Shown: piece after piece, positions 48,628 to 58,120 of the stretch | Numbering within the stretch: position 1 is the first letter of the stretch | How the letters are laid out: each line of letters begins with the position of its first letter | Origin: Bryobacterales bacterium | GTDB taxonomy: Bacteria > Acidobacteriota > Terriglobia > Bryobacterales > Bryobacteraceae | Reading direction: 5' to 3' | Assembly: GCA_020847975.1 (NCBI GenBank) | Contig: JADLBD010000012.1 | Location: 62,001-126,000 of the forward strand | Length of the DNA: 64,000 nucleotides | Notes under the pieces: generated by a model | Seen by the model: the letters and a program-made list of their open reading frames with translations, nothing else | The model's database searches: none | Told to the model about the DNA's origin: nothing | Program-made: the position numbers and the translations under genes

Positions 48628-50745
48628 ATGAGCGAACTCGTACAATACGCGCTCGCCGGCGGCGTCGCCGTCATTACGATTCAAAATCCTCCGGTGAACG
48701 CCCTGAGCCCCGGGGTTCCGGAAGGCATCCTCGATGGCCTGGGCAAAGCGAACGCCGATGATACCGTACGCGCGGTGGTGCTCATCGGCGGCGGCCGCTC
48801 GTTCATCGCCGGAGCGGATATCAAGGAGTTCGGAAAGATCACTTCAGGAGAGAAGAAGCGAGGCGTGGGTCTGCACCCCTTGCTCTACGCGCTCGAGGAC
48901 TCCCCAAAACCCGTGATAGCGGCCATCCACGGACAGGCGTTCGGAGGCGGGCTCGAGGTGGCGATGTCGTGCGCTTACCGGGTGGCGGTCCCCACCGCGC
49001 AGGTGGGGCAGCCCGAGGTCAAGCTGGGCATCATTCCCGGAGCGGCCGGCACGCAGCGACTTCCCCGCCTGGTCGGGGTGGCCAAGGCAGTCGAGATGTG
49101 CCAGTTCGGGAACCCGCTGAAAGTCCCGGCTGCCGCCGCGCTCGGCCTCATTGACCGTGTCATCGAAGGAGACTTGCTCGAAGGCGCCGTAGCGTTCGCG
49201 CGGGAGGCCGCCGGGAAGCCCTTCGTCAAAGTGCGCGAGCGGAACGGGAAGCTCCGCACGCCGGACGCCAACGCCGCGATTTTTGCTTCTGCCCGCGAAG
49301 CGGCACGGAAGCGCCAGCGGGGTCTGCTGGCGCCTCTGGCCGCGATCAATGCCGTCGAGGCGGCGACAAGGCTTCCCTTCGAGGACGGCGTCAAGGAAGA
49401 ACAGCGCCTGTTTGAGGATTGCCTCTTCTCCACGCAATCGAAAGCGCTGATCCACGTCTTCTTCGGAGAGCGCGCGGTGGCGAAGATACCCGGCGTACCC
49501 AGCGAGACACCCGCCTATCCCATCCGCCGCGCGGCCATTATCGGAGCCGGAACCATGGGCGGCGGCATTGCCATGACCTACGCCAATGCCGGCATTCCGG
49601 TGTTGCTCAAAGAGGCCACGCGGCAGGCGCTCGATCGCGGCATGGACGTGATTCGCAAGAACTACGCCGCCTCCGTCGCCAAAGGGCGGTTCTCTCAGGA
49701 GGTGATGGACCAGCGCTTGGCGCTCGTCACGCCGGCTCTGAACTATGAGGGCTTCGAAGAGGCCGACATCATCGTCGAAGCGGTGTTTGAAGGCATGGCG
49801 CTGAAGAAGCAGGTTTTCGCCGAAATCGACTCCATCGCCAAACCCGAGTGCGTTCTCGCCTCGAACACTTCCACGCTCAGCATTGACGAGATCGCCTCAG
49901 CCACCACAAGGCCGCACATGGTGATTGGCCATCACTTCTTCAGCCCCGCCAATGTGATGCGCCTGCTCGAGATCGTTCGCGGCAAAGCCACCGGCAAGGA
50001 AGTGATCGCCACATCCATGGCCCTTGCCAGGACGTTAGGCAAGGTTGGCGTTCTGGTGGGAAACTGCCGCGGGTTTGTGGGTAACCGCATGTTCGGCCCT
50101 TACCGGCGCGAAGCTCAATTCCTGGTGGAGGAGGGCGCGGATATCGAGGCCGTGGACCGCGCCATGTATGACTTCGGTATGGCAATGGGACCGCTGGCGG
50201 TGGGCGATCTTGCAGGCCTCGACGTGGGCTGGAGGATCCGCAAGGAGTTCCGTCATCTGGAGATCCCCGGCGTTCGCAAGCCGCTGCTCGAGGATCGGTT
50301 GGCCGGGATGGGCCGCTTCGGGCAGAAGACCGGAAGCGGCTGGTACCATTACGATGAAAACCGGCGGCCTTCGAAGGACCTCATCGTCGAGGAACTCATT
50401 GCCAGAGTCCGCGAGGAGGCGGGCATCACGCCACGCCACATCTCTCAGGAAGAGATTACGGACCGGCTGCTCTACTCGCTGGTGAACGAAGGCGCGCGCA
50501 TTCTCGAGGAAGGCATCGCGCTGTGGCCGGTGGATATCGACATCGTCTACATCAACGGGTACGGGTTTCCCGCTCATCGCGGAGGGCCGATGTTCCACGC
50601 GGATACCGTGGGCCTGGATAAAGTGCTCGCCCGCATCCGCGAATTTCACGACCGGCACGGGGCTCTGTGGACTCCGGCGCCGCTGCTCGAGCGCCTGGCG
50701 CGGGAAGGGAAGACATTCACCCAAGAAGGGAGCAAACATGCGTGA
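48628..50745 (+). CDS. fadB: Bifunctional enoyl-CoA hydratase/3-hydroxyacyl-CoA dehydrogenase (FadB-like)
   Basis: 705 residues. The N-terminal crotonase fold has 'SFIAGADIKEFG' and 'IHGQAFGGGLEVAMSCAYRVA' with the oxyanion-hole glycines, and 'GIIPGAAGTQRLPRLVG', where the catalytic Glu region lies. Residues ~300-480 are the NAD-binding domain: 'AAIIGAGTMGGGIAMTYANAG' (GxGxxGG), and 'VIGHHFFSPANVMRLLEIVRG' with the catalytic His. It carries out steps two and three of fatty-acid beta-oxidation in the cytoplasm. It overlaps the thiolase gene by 8 bases, so the alpha2beta2 complex is probably made from one mRNA. Confidence 0.95.
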   Translation: MSELVQYALAGGVAVITIQNPPVNALSPGVPEGILDGLGKANADDTVRAVVLIGGGRSFIAGADIKEFGKITSGEKKRGVGLHPLLYALEDSPKPVIAAIHGQAFGGGLEVAMSCAYRVAVPTAQVGQPEVKLGIIPGAAGTQRLPRLVGVAKAVEMCQFGNPLKVPAAAALGLIDRVIEGDLLEGAVAFAREAAGKPFVKVRERNGKLRTPDANAAIFASAREAARKRQRGLLAPLAAINAVEAATRLPFEDGVKEEQRLFEDCLFSTQSKALIHVFFGERAVAKIPGVPSETPAYPIRRAAIIGAGTMGGGIAMTYANAGIPVLLKEATRQALDRGMDVIRKNYAASVAKGRFSQEVMDQRLALVTPALNYEGFEEADIIVEAVFEGMALKKQVFAEIDSIAKPECVLASNTSTLSIDEIASATTRPHMVIGHHFFSPANVMRLLEIVRGKATGKEVIATSMALARTLGKVGVLVGNCRGFVGNRMFGPYRREAQFLVEEGADIEAVDRAMYDFGMAMGPLAVGDLAGLDVGWRIRKEFRHLEIPGVRKPLLEDRLAGMGRFGQKTGSGWYHYDENRRPSKDLIVEELIARVREEAGITPRHISQEEITDRLLYSLVNEGARILEEGIALWPVDIDIVYINGYGFPAHRGGPMFHADTVGLDKVLARIREFHDRHGALWTPAPLLERLAREGKTFTQEGSKHA

Positions 50746-51925
50746 AGCCGTCATCGTGGATAGCGTAAGGACGCCGCTCGCGAAGTCGTTCCGCGGTTCC
50801 TTCAACCGCACCCATCCCGCCGGCCTCGCCGCCCATGCGATCCGGGAGGTGGTGAAGCGCCATCCGGAGCTGGACCCCTCGGAAATCGAGGACGTCATTT
50901 TCGGGTGCGGACAGCCGCACGGCCAGCAGGGGATGAACGTCGCCCGCGTGGCCTCGATCGTCGCCGGCCTGCCCATCACCGTAGCTGCCACAACAGTGAA
51001 CCGCTTTTGCTCCTCGGGCCTGCAATCCGTGGCGATGGCCGCGCACCAGATTGTGATCGAAGGCGCGGACGCCGCAATCGGCGGCGGCGTGGAAAGCATC
51101 ACCATGTCGCCGCGCGACTCGCAGCCTCACCCCTACGTGAAGCAGCACAAGCCGGGCATCTATATGGTGATGGGGGTGACGGCCGAGGTGGTGGCGAAGC
51201 GCTACCAGATCGGCCGGCTGGCGCAGGACGAGTACTCGCTGCTCAGCCAGCAGCGCACCGCCCGGGCACAGAACGAGGGCTTCTTCCGCGAAGAGATTGC
51301 GCCGATGCAGGTGACGCGCGCCATCCTCGACAAGAAGACCGGCGAAGTAACAGGCGAGGAGCAAGTGACGGTCGAAGGCGACGAGTGCAACCGTCCGGAC
51401 ACCACGATCGAGGGCTTGCTGAAACTGAAGCCGCACTTCGATCCCGACAGCGGACAGGGCACGGTGACAGCGGGCAATTCCTCGCAGCTCTCGGACGGAG
51501 CCTCGGCGACGCTGCTGATGTCGCGCCGGCGCGCGGACGAACTCAGGATTCCCTACAAGCTGATCTATCGCGGATTCGCTGTCGCCGGATTAGAGCCGGA
51601 CGAGATGGGCATCGGCCCTGTGTACGCCGTTCCGAAACTGCTCAGACGGCACGGCCTGAAGATTGACGACATCGACCTTTGGGAACTCAACGAAGCCTTC
51701 GCCGTGCAGGTGGTGTATTGCCGCGACCGGCTGGGCCTCGATCCCGCGAAGCTGAACGTGAACGGCGGCTCTATCTCCATCGGGCATCCGTTCGGGATGA
51801 CCGGGTCGCGCCTCGTGGGCACGCTGGCCAATGAAATGCGCCGCCGCAAAGCCCGCTACGGAGTGGTCACGATGTGCGTGGGCGGCGGACAGGGGGCGGC
51901 GGGGCTGTTCGAACTGGCCAACTAG
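50738..51925 (+). CDS. fadA: Acetyl-CoA acyltransferase (3-ketoacyl-CoA thiolase)
   Basis: 395 residues. The nucleophile Cys91 is in 'TTVNRFCSSGLQSVAMAA', and the closing signature 'GGSISIGHPFGMTGSRLVGT' with 'MCVGGGQGAAGLFEL' supplies the catalytic His and second Cys. It cleaves 3-ketoacyl-CoA with CoA to acetyl-CoA and a shortened acyl-CoA. Length and motifs are complete. It is coupled to fadB and ends 4 bases into the convergent DUF302 gene. Confidence 0.96.
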   Translation: MREAVIVDSVRTPLAKSFRGSFNRTHPAGLAAHAIREVVKRHPELDPSEIEDVIFGCGQPHGQQGMNVARVASIVAGLPITVAATTVNRFCSSGLQSVAMAAHQIVIEGADAAIGGGVESITMSPRDSQPHPYVKQHKPGIYMVMGVTAEVVAKRYQIGRLAQDEYSLLSQQRTARAQNEGFFREEIAPMQVTRAILDKKTGEVTGEEQVTVEGDECNRPDTTIEGLLKLKPHFDPDSGQGTVTAGNSSQLSDGASATLLMSRRRADELRIPYKLIYRGFAVAGLEPDEMGIGPVYAVPKLLRRHGLKIDDIDLWELNEAFAVQVVYCRDRLGLDPAKLNVNGGSISIGHPFGMTGSRLVGTLANEMRRRKARYGVVTMCVGGGQGAAGLFELAN

Positions 51926-52302
51926 GCCGCATCGCGAATCATCTCCGTAACCACGTCCTCCACTTCCTTGGCCACCGGTTCCAGTTCGGGATTTCCGAAC
52001 ATCTTCATCAGGGCCGTGGGCAGCAGGGTGGCGATATGATAGCCGCCGGGGACTTCATAGACGGAGATGCGGCACGGCAGGGCCGTCGAGACGGCTCCGT
52101 TCGATTCGAGGACCTTCTTCGCCTGATGAGGGTTGCAGACCTCATATACCATGCACGCCTTCGAGAACTCGACTCCCTTGTTTTTCATGGTCGCCTGAAG
52201 ATCGTGGACAGTAATGATCCCGAACTTGTGGCGCGCGGCGGAATCGCGCAAAGCGGCATCGATCTGTTCCAGACTCTTCCCAGAGTTCATTTCGTAGAGC
52301 AT
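51922..52302 (-). CDS. DUF302 domain protein
   Basis: 126 residues from ATG 52302; upstream codons in this frame lie antisense to the glycosylase gene and are non-coding. 'SLEQIDAALRDSAARHKFGIITVHDLQATMKNKGVEF' and 'ACMVYEVCNPHQAKKVLESN' match DUF302, with 'ALPCRISVYEVPGGYHIATLLPTALMKMF' as the family's core beta-strand and active-site-like region. Function of DUF302 is not established. It is transcribed divergently from the uracil-DNA glycosylase (57-base gap). Confidence 0.88.
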   Translation of the reverse strand: MLYEMNSGKSLEQIDAALRDSAARHKFGIITVHDLQATMKNKGVEFSKACMVYEVCNPHQAKKVLESNGAVSTALPCRISVYEVPGGYHIATLLPTALMKMFGNPELEPVAKEVEDVVTEMIRDAA

Positions 52303-52359
52303 ACTCTGAGGATGCAGCAGCTCCCCGGAAGGTGACAGCCCGGGTATCCTGAAAGATCG

Positions 52360-53085
52360 ATGGCCGCCGCACTCAACGTCCTCCAACAGCAGGTGATTGC
52401 CTGTACTCGCTGCCCGCGCCTGCGAGCCTACTGTCTCGAAGTGGCGCGAAAGAAGCGCCGCGCCTATCTCGACTGGGAGTACTGGGGAAAACCCGTGCCC
52501 GCCTTCGGCGACCCGGAGGCGCGTGTTCTCATCGTCGGCCTGGCTCCGGCGGCCCACGGCGCGAACCGGACGGGGCGCATGTTCACGGGCGACGCATCGG
52601 GCGACTTCCTCTACCGCGTGCTGCACGGAACGGGGTTCGCCTCACAGGCGGAGAGCCGTTCGCGGGACGATGGATTGACGCTGCGCGATGTCTGGATCAC
52701 CGCCTCGGCCCGCTGCGCGCCGCCGGACAATAAGCCTACGCGCGAGGAACTGGCCAATTGCCGCCCGTATCTCGAGGGAGAGATCGGCCTTCTCGCCGGC
52801 GTGCGTGTGGTGGTGGCGCTGGGACGTATCGCGTTCGACACCTATCTGTCGATCCTTCAGGATCATGGGCGGATTGCACGCAAGTCCGGTTTCGCCTTCG
52901 GCCATGGAGTGGAGCACGAAATGGGTGACGGCCTGCCCACGCTGATTGCTTCCTACCATCCGAGCCGGCAGAACACCTCCACGGGACGGCTGACGGAAGC
53001 GATGCTGCGGGACGTGTTCACGCGTACTCGGGATCTGCTTGCGGATCGTAGTCCACGTTCACGACGTACGTCCTCTCGAGGGTAG
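52360..53085 (+). CDS. udgB: Type 5 uracil-DNA glycosylase (UdgB)
   Basis: 241 residues. Iron-sulphur ligands are C15 and C18 ('ACTRCPRL') with C119 ('SARCAPPDNKP') and C134 ('LANCRPYL'). The catalytic loop 'VGLAPAAHGANRTGRMFTGD' replaces the Asp of type 4 enzymes with Ala/His-Gly, as in UdgB, and 'IASYHPSRQNTSTGRLTEAML' is the DNA-intercalation motif. It removes uracil and other deaminated bases to start base-excision repair. Its last 68 bases overlap the convergent gene at 53018. Confidence 0.93.
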   Translation: MAAALNVLQQQVIACTRCPRLRAYCLEVARKKRRAYLDWEYWGKPVPAFGDPEARVLIVGLAPAAHGANRTGRMFTGDASGDFLYRVLHGTGFASQAESRSRDDGLTLRDVWITASARCAPPDNKPTREELANCRPYLEGEIGLLAGVRVVVALGRIAFDTYLSILQDHGRIARKSGFAFGHGVEHEMGDGLPTLIASYHPSRQNTSTGRLTEAMLRDVFTRTRDLLADRSPRSRRTSSRG

Positions 53086-53554
53086 CCCAGAGGCTGGTCA
53101 TCCGATATTCGGCATCGGAGAGATTGGGCAGAAAGATCTGCTCGGCGCCGCCGTTCCAGACCACGTGCTTCATGCGTGCGAAGCTCTCTTTCTGCTCGCG
53201 CGCCGGGCCCACCCACCCATACACCGGTTGCGTCAGGCGGATCTGAATGATGTGACGCATCCCGGCGCTCCAGGTCATCTTCACCGCCAGATGGTCCCGC
53301 GCGATCTTGAGAAACTTCACGCGGTCTCCTCCAGCCTCCGCCAGGAGGGCTGTATAGACCGCCTCGCTCATCCACCACACGCCGCGGAATGGATGGCAAT
53401 CGAGCAGCGTCGCCATGCGGAACAGACGCTGGCCCGGATCGAGCAGCGTCTTTCTCGGCTTGCCGTGAAAGGCCTTGGCCATGGAACTCAGCCCGTTTTG
53501 AAACAGGAGGCGCCGGAAAAGCTGCTCATCCTTCAAGTCTTCGTTCAGGATCAT
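53018..53554 (-). CDS. Hypothetical protein, function unknown
   Basis: 178 residues, no signal peptide or membrane segment. It is Trp- and Arg-rich with 'HPFRGVWWMSEAVYTALLAEAG', 'IARDHLAVKMTWSAGMRHI' and 'EYRMTSLWATLERTYVVNVDYD'. I do not recognise the family. Codon and residue composition are clearly protein-like, and the reading frame is uninterrupted. It overlaps the end of udgB tail-to-tail by 68 bases, which is long for two conserved genes, so the 3' end of one may be a later extension. Confidence 0.7.
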   Translation of the reverse strand: MILNEDLKDEQLFRRLLFQNGLSSMAKAFHGKPRKTLLDPGQRLFRMATLLDCHPFRGVWWMSEAVYTALLAEAGGDRVKFLKIARDHLAVKMTWSAGMRHIIQIRLTQPVYGWVGPAREQKESFARMKHVVWNGGAEQIFLPNLSDAEYRMTSLWATLERTYVVNVDYDPQADPEYA

Positions 53555-53599
53555 TGACCACTCCCCTGCCCTGAACGCGGAATCCCGCCCCCGAACCCG

Positions 53600-56014
53600 T
53601 CACTGTGCGGTGATGGAGACGTCTCTGGTCAGATTGCCGATCGTCACACGGTAGACGTTCGGACCAGCCGTGGGCCCCAGCACCACATCCACGCTGAACA
53701 CCCCCGGAATCTGCGCGTCAGCGGAGGCAATGGTGCGGACACTTCCCCCGCCGGAGACCACGGAGACATCCGGAACCAGGTTCGGCATCGCAACGCCGGA
53801 AACATCGGTAATGCGGAAGTCGAATGCGTCCTGAATCAATCTTCCCCGCCTGCCTGTATCCGTCGTCGAGAGGATCGTGATGTGCGCCGGGACATCCGAT
53901 GTGACGGCGTACCAGTAGGGCGCCCTGACCACGGCTCCGGTGGAAGCCGCGGTGATGGTGACGAAACCTTCGTAAGTGCCGGGCGTCATGCCCGTGGCGT
54001 TCCACAGGAGCGGGACGTCCACGGAAGCGCCGGAGTCGAGATCCACGCTTTGGGCGCCGGGAGAGGGCGCTGAATCACCCAGCGAAGGCGCCACGGCGAT
54101 GGCGAATGTGTCCTTCTTTCCGCTGAGGTTCGTCACGGTAACCGTCTTCGAGAATTGAATATCCGCCCCGCCGGCCCCGAAGCTGACCGTCGCGGGAACC
54201 GCGCTCGCCGGAGAGTTCAATGCCGCCAACGCATCCAGCACGCCTGCGCCGCCCTGCTGAATGGTAGCTGACCCTCCCGAAGTGGTTTGCACTGTAGCTG
54301 CGGTGTTGATGAGCAGGGAGCGATACTGATTCACCGTCAACCCGGGCCGTGCGCCCTTGAGCAGCGCAGCGGCGCCGGCGATCAGGGGAGTGGAAAAGCT
54401 GGTCCCATCCACGAGAATGTAGCCGCTCGGGTCATACATGTCCCCTTTCTGGTCAAAGCTCTGAGTAGCCACGTAAATGCTCTCGCCCACGGCGCTGATC
54501 TCGGGCTTGATCAATCCGGAAACGCTCGGCCCGGCGGCCGAGAAATCCGCCAGCCGGTTCGGCGGGATCGGAACGGCGCTTAACGTGAAGTGAATGGTGG
54601 CCACAACATCCTGCGAGGCCAGCGCATTCCTGATGCTGACGCCATCCTGGTTGGAGATCATTTCCGCGGGCAGCGTCGCCGCGCCCACAGCCATGGGAAT
54701 AGGGCTCGGGGAACTCTCCGCGGCATACACTATGGCCGCAATCGCGCCCGCTGCCTGCGCGTTGGCCAGCTTTGCCTCGAACGTGCACGTACCTCGCAGG
54801 ATGAGCGCAATCTTCCCGGTTAGGCTGGAAGCGGGGAGTGGAGAGCAGGCAAGACCATTCTGGTCCAGGGCGGACACGTCCGCCATAGAACCAGTCACCG
54901 GGGCTCCTGGAGCGGCGCCGTCGCCGTTGATCGCTGTGAACAAGCCGAGCCCCGGCACATCCAGGCCAGAAGCAAACGTGCGGTCGTTGGTGGAGGCGCC
55001 GGCGCTGATGGCGGAGGGCGCCGTCGCCGGCGAGGAGATGGTGTTCAAGTCCGGGCCATTATTGCCGGCGGCCACCACCACAATCACTCCTGCCTGCGTG
55101 ATCCGCTCCACGGCGGCCACATCTAAGTCATCCGCCAGCCGCGGAGCGAAATCGTCGCCGAAACTCAGGCTGATGATATCCATGCCATCCGCCACCGCAT
55201 CATCGAGCGCTTTCAGAATCGCATCGTCGGAGGCGCTGTCGTTGAACCCTGGCGTCCCGAACACCTTGTAATTGCCGAGCCACGCCTTGGGAGCGATCCC
55301 CGTGATGGTTGCCAGCGGCCCCGCATTGCGCACTCCGGCGGCAACCATGGCCAGCGCAGTTCCATGCCCCACGCGGTCGCGAGCCGAAAGGTCCGGATCG
55401 CGGCTTGGCAGCAGGTCCACGTAACTCCGCGCCACAATCACCTTGCTGTTGGTGAAGACGGCGTCAGTATCCACGTTGGTCTTGGGGAACCCGGCCGGCA
55501 TCGTCAGCGACGTATCGTTGAATCCGGGATGCCCTACATCGATACCCGTATCCACAATGGCAACCTTGACGCCCTTGCCGGCGTTGGCGTCTCCAATCTG
55601 GTTCCACGCATCGGCTACTTTGTGGACGATTACCGCCCGGTCCAGGAGCAGGTGCATCAGACGCACCTGCTGAACCCGCTTCACACCCGGCAGCGCAGCC
55701 AGTTGCGCGGCATCCGCATCGGGTATCTGCACAAACATTGCGTTCGCCACCGTATCCACGGAACCGAGCACCTTCGCAGTGCGCTGCTCAATTCGGGCGC
55801 GCATCTGCTGCTGCTGGTTCCGAACCCGGGTACGCTGCGAAATCGCCGCGGCGCTGCGCATGCCGGTTTTCCCCGCCGATTTGGCCACCTGCTCGGAAAC
55901 CGGCTCCGTGGTGAGTTCGACAATGTAGCGGCCGGGAACACGCTGCGCGCTGACCAGCGGCGCGAGGATGAACACCATGGCTGACAGACCGGTCAGCCGG
56001 ACGAGCTTTTTCAT
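53600..56014 (-). CDS. Secreted subtilisin-family serine protease (S8) with PA insert
   Basis: 804 residues from ATG 56014, which has GGAGG 5 bases upstream; the longer open frame is antisense-like. Signal peptide (1-25, 'LVSA'), then an I9-like propeptide ('GRYIVELTTEPVSEQ'). Catalytic triad: Asp in 'VKVAIVDTGIDVGHPGF', His in 'DRVGHGTALAMVAAG', Ser in 'LVDGTSFSTPLIAGAAALL', with oxyanion Asn in 'VVVAAGNNGPD'. A PA domain is inserted ('ILRGTCTFEAKLANAQAAGA'). The C-terminal ~200 residues are beta-sandwich repeats. Propeptide removal activates it outside the cell. Confidence 0.95.
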   Translation of the reverse strand: MKKLVRLTGLSAMVFILAPLVSAQRVPGRYIVELTTEPVSEQVAKSAGKTGMRSAAAISQRTRVRNQQQQMRARIEQRTAKVLGSVDTVANAMFVQIPDADAAQLAALPGVKRVQQVRLMHLLLDRAVIVHKVADAWNQIGDANAGKGVKVAIVDTGIDVGHPGFNDTSLTMPAGFPKTNVDTDAVFTNSKVIVARSYVDLLPSRDPDLSARDRVGHGTALAMVAAGVRNAGPLATITGIAPKAWLGNYKVFGTPGFNDSASDDAILKALDDAVADGMDIISLSFGDDFAPRLADDLDVAAVERITQAGVIVVVAAGNNGPDLNTISSPATAPSAISAGASTNDRTFASGLDVPGLGLFTAINGDGAAPGAPVTGSMADVSALDQNGLACSPLPASSLTGKIALILRGTCTFEAKLANAQAAGAIAAIVYAAESSPSPIPMAVGAATLPAEMISNQDGVSIRNALASQDVVATIHFTLSAVPIPPNRLADFSAAGPSVSGLIKPEISAVGESIYVATQSFDQKGDMYDPSGYILVDGTSFSTPLIAGAAALLKGARPGLTVNQYRSLLINTAATVQTTSGGSATIQQGGAGVLDALAALNSPASAVPATVSFGAGGADIQFSKTVTVTNLSGKKDTFAIAVAPSLGDSAPSPGAQSVDLDSGASVDVPLLWNATGMTPGTYEGFVTITAASTGAVVRAPYWYAVTSDVPAHITILSTTDTGRRGRLIQDAFDFRITDVSGVAMPNLVPDVSVVSGGGSVRTIASADAQIPGVFSVDVVLGPTAGPNVYRVTIGNLTRDVSITAQ

Positions 56015-56140
56015 GCAAACCTCCAGAAAGGCGCACACGGAACATCGGCACGCCCGCGGCGTACTCGGTTCTGTGTGTCGGGAAACTCCTCCACCTAATT
56101 TTTCAACGCGTCCCGTAATCATCCCGTTTGTAAAAATTTG

Positions 56141-57217
56141 TTAAGGGACGCCCGCCGGCTGCTGTTGCGTGGCGCAGTTTAACGTCCCCAACCCAAGCAC
56201 TAAATCTCCACTGAACACAGGCACAATTTCGCGGTCCGGAAACACGCGCGCCAGCACTTCGAGCGCAATGCGGTCGGCTGGATCGTTGAACACGGGCGCC
56301 AGCACCAATCCGTTGGCGATATAGAAGTTCGCGTAGCTTGCGGGCAGTCTCTGGCCCGCGAAAATCACCGGGCGCGGCATGGGCAGTTTCACCACTTCGA
56401 GCGGCTTGCCGTCCTGATCGGACATCTTTCGCAGCAAACGGAAATTCTCTGCGAGTGCGGAATAATTCGCCTCCTCTTTGTCTGCTTCCGAGACGATCAC
56501 CACCGTCCGGGGTCCAACGAATCGGGCCAGATCATCCACGTGTCCGTGGGTATCGTCGCCTGCAATTCCATTCCTGAGCCAGAGCACGTGGTTGACCCCA
56601 AGGTAGTCCGCGAACAGCCGCTCCAATTCCTCGCGGGACATCCCCGGATTGCGCGCCTGGACGGGGCTAAGCAGGCACTCTTCCGTGGTGAGCAGCGCGC
56701 CGCGGCCATTCACATCGATGCTGCCGCCCTCGAGCACGACATGACGTTTTCCCGCCATGGGCTTGAAATAGGGCAACTTCATCCGCACGCGCAGCCGCGC
56801 CGGGATGACGCTGTCGTGCTTGTGGTTCGCATATTTCGCCCAGCCATTGAAGCGCCAGTGAGTCATCGCAACCTGTCCGTCCTCGCGCCGCACGAAGATG
56901 GGGCAATAGTCCCTTGTCCAACTTCTATCGGTGGGCAGGTGGAAAAACTCCACTCGCTCCATACGGGCTCCGCATTTGTCGAGAACCCCGCGCGCAGATC
57001 GCTCGGCTCGTTCATCGCCGATCAGAATGCGCACCTTTTCGACACGCGAAAGATAGCGCACCATCTCCCCGTACACCCAAGGTATGGGCGCGAACTTGCC
57101 CGGCCAGTCCGAGCGCTCGTGAGGCCAGGCAATCCACGTCGCTTCATGCGGTTCCCACTCGGCCGGCATCCGGTAGCCGAGCGCCGCCGGAGTCTTCTCT
57201 GCCACTACTTGCTCCAC
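56141..57217 (-). CDS. aguA: Agmatine deiminase
   Basis: 358 residues. 'MPAEWEPHEATWIAWPH' is the family start, 'TDRSWTRDYCPIFV' and 'VLEGGSIDVNGRGALLTT' carry substrate-binding residues, 'NGIAGDDTHGHVDDLARF' has the catalytic His and Asp, and the nucleophile is Cys348 in 'LGTLNCATQQQP'. It hydrolyses agmatine to N-carbamoylputrescine and ammonia. Together with the overlapping amidase gene (13 bases) it gives the bacterial agmatine-to-putrescine route. Confidence 0.96.
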   Translation of the reverse strand: MEQVVAEKTPAALGYRMPAEWEPHEATWIAWPHERSDWPGKFAPIPWVYGEMVRYLSRVEKVRILIGDERAERSARGVLDKCGARMERVEFFHLPTDRSWTRDYCPIFVRREDGQVAMTHWRFNGWAKYANHKHDSVIPARLRVRMKLPYFKPMAGKRHVVLEGGSIDVNGRGALLTTEECLLSPVQARNPGMSREELERLFADYLGVNHVLWLRNGIAGDDTHGHVDDLARFVGPRTVVIVSEADKEEANYSALAENFRLLRKMSDQDGKPLEVVKLPMPRPVIFAGQRLPASYANFYIANGLVLAPVFNDPADRIALEVLARVFPDREIVPVFSGDLVLGLGTLNCATQQQPAGVP

Positions 57218-58098
57218 CGCTGGAGCACCGGTCCGTAGGCATCAATGCGGCGGTCGCGGAAGAACGGCCAGTTGCGCCGTACCTCCTCGCAGCGCCGCGG
57301 ATCGATCCCGGCAATCAGAATCTCTTCCTGATCCACGGAGGCCTCGGCAATCACCTGGCCGAAGGGGTCGGCGACAAAGGAGGAGCCCCAGAATTCGATG
57401 CCGGCGTCCGCTGGGCCCTTCTCGAAACCGACACGGTTCACCGCCGCCACGTAGACTCCATTTGCAATCGCGTGAGCGCGCTGGATGGTGCGCCAGGCAT
57501 CACGCTGGGCTGCTCCGAACTCCGCCTTCTCATGCGGATGCCACCCGATGGCCGTCGGATAGAACAGCACGCTCGCCCCCAGCATCGCCGTCGCCCGCGC
57601 CCCCTCCGGATACCACTGGTCCCAGCAGACCTGGACGCCGATGCGGCCGTAACGGGTGTCGAAATTCAGAAACCCCAGATCGCCGGGAGTGAAGTAAAAC
57701 TTTTCATAGTAGGAAGGGTCATCAGGGATGTGCATCTTCCGGTAGATGCCCTGTAATTCGCCATCCGCGCCGATCACGGCAGCCGTATTGTGGTAGAGTC
57801 CCGGGGCGCGCTTCTCGAACAGCGAGGCCACTACCACCACTCCCAATTGTTTTGCCAGCTTTCCCAACCGCGCCGTGGCCGGTCCCGGAACGGGTTCCGC
57901 AAGATCAAACAGCGCCGCGTCCTCGACGCGGCAGAAATACTGGGACCGGAACAGTTCCTGAAGGCAGATGACTTGCGCGGACCGCGAGGCTGCCTCCCGG
58001 ACTCGTTCTTCCGCTTTTTCCAGGTTTTCTTCCGGGTTGGCGGAGCAGGACATCTGCACCAAACCAACCCGAAACTTCTGTTCCTCGGTGGACGGCAT
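57205..58098 (-). CDS. aguB: N-carbamoylputrescine amidase
   Basis: 297 residues from ATG 58098. Nitrilase-superfamily triad: Glu48 ('ICLQELFRSQYFC'), Lys121 ('GIYRKMHIPDDPSYYEKFYF') and Cys158 ('IGVQVCWDQWYPEGAR'). The sequence 'PDDPSYYEKFYFTPGD' and the length match N-carbamoylputrescine amidases rather than generic nitrilases. It makes putrescine, CO2 and ammonia. First of the overlapping aguB-aguA pair, 22 bases after the DUF3108 gene. Confidence 0.96.
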   Translation of the reverse strand: MPSTEEQKFRVGLVQMSCSANPEENLEKAEERVREAASRSAQVICLQELFRSQYFCRVEDAALFDLAEPVPGPATARLGKLAKQLGVVVVASLFEKRAPGLYHNTAAVIGADGELQGIYRKMHIPDDPSYYEKFYFTPGDLGFLNFDTRYGRIGVQVCWDQWYPEGARATAMLGASVLFYPTAIGWHPHEKAEFGAAQRDAWRTIQRAHAIANGVYVAAVNRVGFEKGPADAGIEFWGSSFVADPFGQVIAEASVDQEEILIAGIDPRRCEEVRRNWPFFRDRRIDAYGPVLQRWSK

Positions 58099-58120
58099 AA
58101 ACTCCCATTTTAGCCGTCTC